In this document: positions 6,794-11,692 of the stretch, piece by piece | How positions within the stretch are numbered: the first letter of the stretch is position 1 | Layout of the letters: each line of letters starts with the position of its first letter | Assembly: GCA_025934615.1 (NCBI GenBank) | Contig: JAICXS010000013.1 | Span: 1 to 11,692 of the forward strand | Reading direction: 5' to 3' | From: Nitrospiraceae bacterium | Lineage (GTDB): Bacteria > Nitrospirota > Nitrospiria > Nitrospirales > Nitrospiraceae | Length of the DNA stretch: 11,692 nt | Translations under genes and position numbers: made by a program | Notes under the pieces: generated by a model | What the model was told of the DNA's origin: nothing | The model's database searches: none | What the model saw: only the letters and a program-made list of their open reading frames with translations

Positions 6794-7510
6794 TTAATAG
6801 ATCTTCAACCGGTCGAACTCTTCTTTGATAACCCGATAGCAATCGCAGGAAGAAGCCTCCAACTTTTCCCAGTTTAAGACGGTAATCCGTTTGCGCGCAT
6901 GCTTCACAAGACCCGCCTTTTCGAGTGTCCCGGCCACAATGTTGACTCGGGGACGGCTGACTCCCAACATTTCCGACAGGAACTCCTGAGTGAAGGCGAA
7001 TACGTCTACGTTGGTTCTATCATGCATCATCAAGAGCCACCGGACGTACCGCTCCTCTACCGAATGCAGGCTATTGCAGCCTCCTGATCGAGCGATTTGT
7101 GTCAGAAGCGCATGTGTGTAACGGCGCAATAAGGTATCGAGGCGCTCCTCTCTCCTTGCTTCCTGCTTCAGCTCTTCGGCCTTCATCCGCAACGCTTCAC
7201 CGTCAACCTGGACGATCGCTTTTGAGACCGCCACGTCGATCCCTAAATAGGCCGCGATGCCGAGAATTCCTTCATTGCCGACGGTCGCAATTTCAATCGT
7301 TGTCCCATTCTTCATCTCGGTCATCATGGAGATCACACAGGTCACCGGGAAATAGACGAAGGCGATCGTATCACCTGGATGATACAAAATATCTCCCACC
7401 GAGAGGGAGACTCGCTGCATATTGGAGATCAGCGCCTCCCGGCTCGACCTTGAAAGCGCAAACAACAAGCGGTTTTCGGCAGTCTCGTGTGATTTCGCTT
7501 TACGCAACAC
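6794..7510 (-). CDS. Crp/Fnr-family transcriptional regulator
   Basis: A 238-residue dimeric DNA-binding regulator. Residues about 15-115 form a cyclic-nucleotide-binding-type beta-roll (VGDILYHPGDTIAFVYFP, then EIATVGNEGILGIAAYLG). The classic cAMP-contacting phosphate-cassette arginine and serine are not evident, so the effector is probably not cAMP. Residues about 120-145 form the dimer helix and about 170-212 the winged helix-turn-helix (FTQEFLSEMLGVSRPRVNIVAGTLEKAGLV). Cys145, in the CN-x-x-HSVEERYVRWLL segment, and the Cys222/Cys224 pair near the end are typical of a widespread Crp/Fnr subgroup, but there is no FNR-like N-terminal cysteine cluster. The start is GTG at 7510 with GAGGG close upstream; TTG at 7507 would give better spacing. 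A minus-strand TTCAAT-N16-TATTAA promoter and an inverted repeat lie upstream. It is divergent from a response regulator. Confidence 0.92.
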   Translation of the reverse strand: MLRKAKSHETAENRLLFALSRSSREALISNMQRVSLSVGDILYHPGDTIAFVYFPVTCVISMMTEMKNGTTIEIATVGNEGILGIAAYLGIDVAVSKAIVQVDGEALRMKAEELKQEARREERLDTLLRRYTHALLTQIARSGGCNSLHSVEERYVRWLLMMHDRTNVDVFAFTQEFLSEMLGVSRPRVNIVAGTLEKAGLVKHARKRITVLNWEKLEASSCDCYRVIKEEFDRLKIY

Positions 7511-7533
7511 ATTCCCTCAGATGTGCGGGTCGC

Positions 7534-7561
7534 TTAATAGAGCCTCTGAACGGTTATTGAA
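7534..7561 (-). promoter_or_regulatory. Candidate promoter of the Crp/Fnr gene
   Basis: On the minus strand TTCAAT (7556-7561) and TATTAA (7534-7539) are separated by 16 bp. The -10 matches at four of six positions and the -35 is weaker. Transcription would start near 7527, a short leader for the start at 7510. Confidence 0.4.
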
Positions 7562-7569
7562 CTATGGGA

Positions 7570-7586
7570 TCACATGAAGAGTGTGA
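7570..7586. promoter_or_regulatory. Candidate operator TCACA-N7-TGTGA
   Basis: A perfect 5-bp inverted repeat with a 7-bp spacer. Its arms are the same words as the CRP consensus (TGTGA-N6-TCACA) but in the reverse order, so it is not a CRP site. It lies just upstream of the candidate -35 of the Crp/Fnr gene, centred near -51, and between two divergent regulatory genes. Autoregulation is plausible. Confidence 0.4.
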
Positions 7587-7787
7587 GCTAGACGAGGGCT
7601 AGACATCGGAACCCGCTCGCCTTCAAAAATGCCTATGCGCCGGCTCCCCATTGTATTCCAGGTGCTTGTCCTACATGACTTGGCGCTTCATGTCAGTTAT
7701 GTATGTACCATTCATCATCCATCCAGTTCCATTGCTTTCGGCAGTCCATGCTTGCTTGCCGGTGAAACGACATGTTACGAATTTCGT

Positions 7788-8300
7788 GTGCCGAAAATTC
7801 TTCTTATAGACGATGATCGGACGTTCCTCAATGCCATGACGGCATTGATTATGACCGTCCGCATCGATATTGCCGTCGATACTGCGCTCTGCGCCGAAGC
7901 TGGGCTGCTATTGATCGGCATCACCGACTATGATGCTGTCCTGAGTGATGTCCGAATGCCGGGATTGGATGGTCTGCGGTTGGTACGGGAATGCAAGCGG
8001 CTTCGTCCGAGTACGTCGGTTGTCTTGGTGACCGGGTATGGCGATCAGGATGTGGAAGCCAAGGCATTGCATCTGGGAGCGTATGCATTTATTCATAAAC
8101 CGGTTCAGCCGGATGTGCTGCTATCACTCATTGACCGTGCGATTAACAGAACGAACGAATCGAAGCCCGGACGAAATCTAGAACCTCTTACCGTATCGTC
8201 TTATCTCGGAGAAGGAGAAGGCATTACGAGGAAGATTCTGGAGATCAGTCGACGGATTGAACAACACTTGGAACGCCCCGGTAATGACACCGTACATTGA
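7788..8300 (+). CDS. Stand-alone response-regulator receiver protein (NtrC-type receiver)
   Basis: A receiver domain with no recognised output domain, 170 residues from the GTG at 7788. The acidic pocket is LLIDDDRTF (residues 5-13), the phospho-acceptor is Asp54 in LSDVRMPGLDG, the switch threonine is Thr82 in VLVTGYGD, and the conserved lysine is Lys104 in IHKP. Asp54, Thr82 and Lys104 are exactly the NtrC numbers, which is the main reason for choosing this start over the ATG at 7629; the extra 53 residues are not receiver-like. No ribosome-binding site precedes the GTG, so the start is less certain than the domain. Residues about 120-170 are polar, with a predicted helix near the end. No histidine kinase is in the window, so its partner is elsewhere. 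It may relay phosphate or act by protein contact. Confidence 0.85.
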   Translation: MPKILLIDDDRTFLNAMTALIMTVRIDIAVDTALCAEAGLLLIGITDYDAVLSDVRMPGLDGLRLVRECKRLRPSTSVVLVTGYGDQDVEAKALHLGAYAFIHKPVQPDVLLSLIDRAINRTNESKPGRNLEPLTVSSYLGEGEGITRKILEISRRIEQHLERPGNDTVH

Positions 8301-8350
8301 GAGCGCCGTATCGGCATTTCCCTGTGCTTGCGATCATTGCACTAATGCGC

Positions 8351-8389
8351 CAAGGAACTTTCCTTTCCTTGTCCGATTGCTGTTAAGAT
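8351..8389 (+). promoter_or_regulatory. Extended -10 promoter with overlapping inverted repeat, upstream of the Tim44-like gene
   Basis: TG-T-TAAGAT (8381-8389) is an extended -10 element. A 7-bp perfect inverted repeat CAAGGAA-N7-TTCCTTG (8351-8371) covers where the -35 would be and could be an operator, or a weak terminator for the receiver gene just upstream. The element overlaps the in-frame ATG at 8388, which argues that translation starts later, at TTG 8424. Confidence 0.4.
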
Positions 8390-8423
8390 GGTGCCTGTTG
8401 CCTCTCTACGAAAGGACCTGATC

Positions 8424-9470
8424 TTGAAAACAACAACGCTCCTTGCCGCCGTCATCGTGTGCTCTCTTATCGGCACTCCGGTTGTCTCTTTTGCAAAAGC
8501 CAGGGGCGGTGGAGGAGGGTACACGAACGGTTCACGGGGTAGCGGCGCTTCCGGCAGCATGGGCAGCCGCGGATCACGAACCTATGATCAGAACGGCGCT
8601 CGACCGATTGAGCGGTCCATGACACCAAATTCTTCAGCTGTTCCTTCCCAATCGGCGCCGGCTCATTCATCGGCAACGCCGGCCCCATCGTCCGCTCCGT
8701 CCTCTCCACAGGCCATGCAACCCTCTTTTCTGCAGCGGCATCCATTAATGGCTGGTATTGCCGGAGGTATAGCAGGGTCTTGGATCGGACATATGCTTTT
8801 TGGAGTCACGGACAGTTCCGCACGTGTCAGCGAAGACGCGCGTGATGGCGCGGAGAGCCCCCCAAGTGGAGTTGGTTCTCCCGGTCTGCTTATTTTGATC
8901 ATGCTGCTCGGCGCCGGCGTGGTCTATTATTTTATGAAAACACGCCGGACGCCTGAGCCGGATTTTTCTGGCCTCGCGCGAAGCGCGTTGCGGGATGCTC
9001 CCGTGGAACGAATTTCACCGGGCGGAATTCCGGGCACGATGACTGAGACCATAGTCACTCCAAATGATGAAGCGGCTTTTAGACAAATGTTAGTGGCGGT
9101 GCAAACGGCGTGGGGCAAGGGGGATCTTGCCGGGTTGCGGCGCCTTGCAACGCCGGAAATGTTGTTCTATTTCAGCACAGGACTAAGCGAAAACGCGAGT
9201 CAGGATGTGGAGAATCATGTGGAAGATCTCCATATCGTGAGTGCTGAGGTGCGTGAGACCTGGACGGAAGAGGCGACGACGCACTACGCAACGGTGTTGC
9301 TGCGGTGGACGGCTCGCGACTACACGGTGTCATTGGCGAAACGGCGGGGAGAGCCGGGCTATGTCGTCGAGGGCGACGAACATGCCCCGCGCGACACAAC
9401 CGAGACCTGGACGTTCATGCGTCATCAGAATGGCAAATGGTTGCTGTCCGCTCTTCAGCCAGTGGAGTAG
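8424..9470 (+). CDS. Tim44-like domain membrane protein
   Basis: A 348-residue protein from the TTG at 8424, which has AAAGGA seven bases upstream. An in-frame ATG at 8388 has no ribosome site and lies inside a likely -10 box. Residues 1-24 are a clean signal peptide (SFA|KA). Next come a Gly/Ser-rich stretch (about 27-52) and a Ser/Ala/Pro-rich linker (about 70-100), then a glycine-rich hydrophobic segment (about 107-128) and a transmembrane helix (about 154-171, GLLILIMLLGAGVVYYFM) followed by basic residues. The last 135 residues are the Tim44-like domain (PF04280 type), with AFRQML at its start, ATPEMLFYFS in the middle and TETWTFMRHQNGKWLLSALQP at its end. By orientation this domain should be cytoplasmic. 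In mitochondria Tim44 links the import pore to Hsp70; the role of bacterial single-domain versions is unknown. Confidence 0.88.
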   Translation: MKTTTLLAAVIVCSLIGTPVVSFAKARGGGGGYTNGSRGSGASGSMGSRGSRTYDQNGARPIERSMTPNSSAVPSQSAPAHSSATPAPSSAPSSPQAMQPSFLQRHPLMAGIAGGIAGSWIGHMLFGVTDSSARVSEDARDGAESPPSGVGSPGLLILIMLLGAGVVYYFMKTRRTPEPDFSGLARSALRDAPVERISPGGIPGTMTETIVTPNDEAAFRQMLVAVQTAWGKGDLAGLRRLATPEMLFYFSTGLSENASQDVENHVEDLHIVSAEVRETWTEEATTHYATVLLRWTARDYTVSLAKRRGEPGYVVEGDEHAPRDTTETWTFMRHQNGKWLLSALQPVE

Positions 9471-9803
9471 CAGAAGTCGGAAGACGTTCCTCTTGGATGA
9501 GCGTATCCTATCACGCTTGGTCGTTTGATGGCGCTATCCCTATGCGCTCGTCTATGAAAAATGTCGTGCGGATTACATAGTTGACCGGGGTTTGTTTCAA
9601 TAGTCCACTGCAATAAAGTTGATAAAGTTTGCTATCTCCTCCTCGAATGGCGCCCTCCCTCAATTGAAGTCTTTTTTTCTTTCTGACATCCCACAGAACG
9701 TTCCGCCGATAGTCGTGAATGGCCTTTCCTTGTAGCATGAACACTAAAGTAAAGACCCTGTAGCATCGTGGGTGCCAGGGATCATCATAATAAGGAGGCT
9801 CTT
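9471..9803. other. Intergenic region upstream of the PRC-barrel gene
   Basis: There is no supportable gene in these 333 bp. It holds a tandem ATAAAGTT repeat (9613-9620 and 9622-9629) and a direct repeat TGTAGCAT (9731-9738 and 9759-9766, 28 bp apart) just ahead of the next gene. TTGTTT-N16-TAAAGT (about 9592-9619) is a possible but remote plus-strand promoter. The minus-strand frame at 9511-9744 lacks a ribosome site. Confidence 0.5.
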
Positions 9804-10442
9804 ATGATTAGAAAGGCCATGCAGTTGTCGGTGGCAGCCAGTATGCTCTGTGCCATCCCCGTGTTTGCTCAAACGGGGCAGCATACGCCGGGCTCAATGG
9901 ATATGACCAGCACGAAAGACGCGACGCCAAGTGAGTATGCCGTGTTGCCACTTGCGAGGGGCCAGAAAAAGGAAGTGACAGACAATAGCCTTGTCGGCGA
10001 TGAAGTCAAAGGGAAGGACGGCAAGCTCATCGGCACACTCGACAAGCTTATTATGGACACCAAGACGGGGAAAATTGAGTACGGCGTCGTCAATTTAGCC
10101 GATACCCATGAAACCTGGCCGATACTATGGAATAGTTTCAAAGTCAATAAAAACACCGGTGAGGTCACTTTGAATCTTACCCGGGATCAGATTCCCGGCG
10201 AAAAGGCTCTTCAGGAGTCCAAAGATTTATCTCCCGATATCAAGAAGCTGATGAAGGACATGCAAAAAAATATGGGCAAGCCGATCGTTAACCAACAGGG
10301 ACTTGGCGTGACGAAGCAGCCTGCATCCGGCGGCGGACAAGGTGAGGATCAAGCGGCTGGTAGTGGTCCGAGTGGGCCGCGTGCCGATCCTTTATCAGAT
10401 CGTGCCCCTCAGTACGAAGGAGATGATAAGAAAAACCGATAG
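9804..10442 (+). CDS. Exported PRC-barrel domain protein
   Basis: A 212-residue protein from the ATG at 9804, which has GGAGG five bases upstream. The frame extends back to 9768 but the extra residues precede a perfect signal peptide. Residues 1-22 are that signal (MIRKAMQLSVAASMLCAIPVFA|QT), so the protein is periplasmic or secreted. Residues about 58-130 fold as a PRC-barrel: SLVGDEVKGKDGKLIGTLDKLIMDTKTGKIEYGVV (62-96) and a second strand set ending VTLNLTRDQIPG. Residues about 134-165 form a lysine-rich helix (SPDIKKLMKDMQKNMGKP), and about 166-212 are a disordered Gly/Gln/Pro tail. PRC-barrels bind RNA or membrane-linked partners in the cytoplasm in known cases (RimM, photosynthetic H subunit); secreted versions are common in environmental bacteria and linked to stress in annotations, which is not proof of role. 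A strong terminator follows. Confidence 0.9.
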   Translation: MIRKAMQLSVAASMLCAIPVFAQTGQHTPGSMDMTSTKDATPSEYAVLPLARGQKKEVTDNSLVGDEVKGKDGKLIGTLDKLIMDTKTGKIEYGVVNLADTHETWPILWNSFKVNKNTGEVTLNLTRDQIPGEKALQESKDLSPDIKKLMKDMQKNMGKPIVNQQGLGVTKQPASGGGQGEDQAAGSGPSGPRADPLSDRAPQYEGDDKKNR

Positions 10443-10451
10443 TAAACTATC

Positions 10452-10480
10452 GCAGGGATCGATCCAAGATTGATCCCTGC
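10452..10480 (+). terminator. Rho-independent-type terminator of the PRC-barrel gene
   Basis: GCAGGGATC (10452-10460) pairs perfectly with GATCCCTGC (10472-10480). The stem continues through a G-T wobble and ATC/GAT to give 13 bp around a CAA loop. It starts 10 bp past the stop and is followed by the pyrimidine-rich CTTCTTCTGCC, which is less T-rich than ideal. Confidence 0.75.
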
Positions 10481-10559
10481 CTTCTTCTGCCTCAGTGCCG
10501 TTCTCACCCTTCTCGGCGTGAACATATTCCACTATCCTGACCTCGGGAAGTGACCGCTA

Positions 10560-10571
10560 TTGCCTAGGCAA
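10560..10571. promoter_or_regulatory. 12-bp perfect palindrome TTGCCTAGGCAA
   Basis: The palindrome is flanked by CGC (then TA) on the left and GCG on the right, which lengthens the symmetry imperfectly. It lies about 95 bp upstream of the -35 of the MotA/ZorA-like gene. It may be an operator, but a 12-bp palindrome is expected two or three times by chance in a window this size. Confidence 0.25.
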
Positions 10572-10664
10572 GCGTTACCCATTGATGGGGCGATCTTTGC
10601 CGATTGTCCTGTGTGGGGCGACGGACTACCGCGAAATCTCTCTCATCTCTCCGCGGCATAAAAC

Positions 10665-10693
10665 TTGAGACAAGGCTCACACCGGCATACCAT
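10665..10693 (+). promoter_or_regulatory. Sigma-70-type promoter of the MotA/ZorA-like gene
   Basis: TTGAGA (10665-10670) and TACCAT (10688-10693) are separated by exactly 17 bp, matching consensus at five and four of six positions. Transcription would start near 10700, leaving a leader of about 23 nt before the GTG at 10723. This is the best promoter match I found in the window. Confidence 0.6.
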
Positions 10694-10722
10694 AGGTTTA
10701 ATCATCTCTCTCTAAAAGGCGT

Positions 10723-11673
10723 GTGTTGATCGAAACGATTGCGGAATGGTTGAGCCGTGATGTCGCTCTCTGGGGAGGATTGTATAGTCCGCTGTTGAGT
10801 TGGATCGGCGCCGGCGCGCTGATTGTTTTCACGGCGTGGCAAGCGGTCCGATTGTACGCAGATGTTCAGGCCGCTCGGGCCGTATGCCTCGATATCGGCG
10901 CCCCGCTGGCCGACCTGCGAGAAGAACGGCGCATGACGCAGCGAGACCACTTAGTTCCGCGTCATTACGCGCTCAGATCCAGCCCACTTGAGCAAACCAA
11001 TATACGAGATCTGGATGATGTCGGCATGTTGGATCGTCTTATGAGCCTCGATCCTGCTGTCTCCGAAGCATGGACGCAATACCGTAAAACATTAGTCCTT
11101 GAGGAGGTGGCTTGGTTTCAAGAACCACGGATTTTTAGCACACGACAAGCCGAAGAGTGCTTTACGTTCGAGCGGCTCTTTGCCCGCCGTGTCCATCAAG
11201 CGTGGTACAGCCATGTACCGTCGTTTGTTACGGGAGTAAGTTTGTTGCTCACCTTCGTAGCGCTTCTCATGGGGCTCAGTCATTTACATGCCGATGCCCA
11301 GGGCATTCAAGGACTTCAAGGTTTAATCAACGGATTGGCGGGAAAGTTTTTAACCTCGATTGTGGGGCTGCTGTGCGCGAACCTCTTTGCACTGCTCGAA
11401 AAGCGGGTTCTGTTTACACTGGTCGATGCGCATCAACGATTTGTTGCTGCTATCGAATGTCTCTTTCCACGGAAGATGCTGGAGCAGTGGCTTGAACAAA
11501 ACGGTTCATCCTGGGCTATGAAGGACAAGGACAGAATTGTCGGACGCCCTGATGTGGAGGCGTCCATTCATCATGTGGGACTTCTGATCCAGGATTTGAC
11601 CAATGCCCTAAAAAGACAGGTCCTTACGTTGGAAATGGGGTCAGGAAGAATCACGGAGTCCGAGGACCACTGA
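10723..11673 (+). CDS. MotA/TolQ/ExbB-type proton-channel protein, ZorA-like
   Basis: A 316-residue inner-membrane protein with three predicted helices: about 22-45, 166-188 (SFVTGVSLLLTFVALLMGL) and 205-226 (LAGKFLTSIVGLLCANLFALLE). The long cytoplasmic stretch between helix 1 and helix 2, and the core pattern G-L-x-x-x-F-x-TSI-x-GLL...EKR followed by CLFPRK, resemble ZorA, the channel subunit of Zorya anti-phage systems, more than flagellar MotA. Such proteins form pentamers around a dimeric MotB/OmpA-type partner and are driven by ion flow. Known ZorA proteins have a long cytoplasmic tail (E. coli ZorA is roughly 700 residues); here only about 90 residues follow helix 3, so it may be a short-tailed variant or belong to another ExbB-like system. 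The start is GTG 10723; TTG 10726 has better spacing from AAAAGG. A new start codon follows 8 bp past the stop. The channel family call is firm, ZorA is moderate. Confidence 0.8.
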   Translation: MLIETIAEWLSRDVALWGGLYSPLLSWIGAGALIVFTAWQAVRLYADVQAARAVCLDIGAPLADLREERRMTQRDHLVPRHYALRSSPLEQTNIRDLDDVGMLDRLMSLDPAVSEAWTQYRKTLVLEEVAWFQEPRIFSTRQAEECFTFERLFARRVHQAWYSHVPSFVTGVSLLLTFVALLMGLSHLHADAQGIQGLQGLINGLAGKFLTSIVGLLCANLFALLEKRVLFTLVDAHQRFVAAIECLFPRKMLEQWLEQNGSSWAMKDKDRIVGRPDVEASIHHVGLLIQDLTNALKRQVLTLEMGSGRITESEDH

Positions 11674-11681
11674 AGGGGAAA

Positions 11682-11692
11682 ATGGCGGCGAC
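11682..11692 (+). CDS. Start of a downstream gene, truncated by the window edge
   Basis: ATG-GCG-GCG begins 8 bp after the preceding stop and has AGGGGA just upstream. The tight spacing suggests an operon with the MotA/ZorA-like gene. In ZorAB, TolQR, ExbBD and MotAB operons the next gene encodes the peptidoglycan-binding or periplasmic partner, so a MotB/OmpA-like protein is the natural guess. Only three codons and two bases are visible, so the product is unknown. Confidence 0.45.

Noticed and set aside
7629..7787. ATG start at 7629 for the receiver protein
   Set aside because: It adds 53 residues unlike any receiver N-terminus, has no ribosome site, and spoils the exact NtrC numbering obtained from the GTG at 7788.
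9511..9744. 77-codon minus-strand frame between the Tim44-like and PRC-barrel genes
   Set aside because: GTG start with no Shine-Dalgarno, and a divergent gene there would overlap the PRC-barrel upstream region. The composition is not convincing.
10586..10621. Direct repeat TGGGGCGA (10586-10593 and 10614-10621), 28 bp apart like the TGTAGCAT pair near 9731
   Set aside because: Eight-base repeats at this distance are common by chance and the two words are unrelated, so the equal spacing is probably coincidence.
1..11692. tRNA, rRNA, CRISPR, insertion-sequence ends or integrase
   Set aside because: None was seen on either strand: no T-arm-like motif in a cloverleaf context, no regularly spaced repeat array and no transposase-like frame.

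Overview
The window looks like ordinary chromosome from a Gram-negative-type bacterium of moderate GC. The mix of a Tim44-like membrane protein, a secreted PRC-barrel protein, a Crp/Fnr regulator with a cysteine-containing C-terminus and surface-glycan genes resembles Nitrospira (Nitrospirota). That assignment is an impression from gene content and has not been tested. I see no rRNA, tRNA, CRISPR array, transposase or phage gene.

Layout. From the left edge to 7510 every gene I can support is on the minus strand: a GT4 glycosyltransferase (144-1376), a SAM-dependent methyltransferase (1775-2551 or to 2644), two tandem paralogous exported proteins of a family I do not recognise (2938-4194 and 4534-5493), a 55-residue small protein (5894-6061), and a Crp/Fnr-type regulator (6794-7510). 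From about 7788 on, all genes are on the plus strand: a stand-alone receiver protein (7788-8300), a Tim44-domain membrane protein (8424-9470), an exported PRC-barrel protein (9804-10442), and a three-helix MotA/TolQ/ExbB-type protein resembling ZorA (10723-11673). The right edge cuts off what may be its partner, starting at 11682.

How the parts may work together. The glycosyltransferase, methyltransferase and two exported helical proteins fit a cell-surface polysaccharide locus. The gaps between them are 300-400 bp and several carry their own repeats or hairpins, so they are probably separate transcription units. The divergent Crp/Fnr and response-regulator genes share about 280 bp that holds a TCACA-N7-TGTGA inverted repeat, a possible operator. 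The MotA/ZorA-like gene has the best promoter in the window (TTGAGA-N17-TACCAT) and a tightly spaced downstream start codon. It therefore looks like the first gene of a proton-channel operon, possibly a Zorya-like defence module that continues outside the window.

The non-coding DNA is extensive, especially 6062-6793, and contains several inverted and direct repeats listed separately. Many are short enough to arise by chance, and I say so where it applies.
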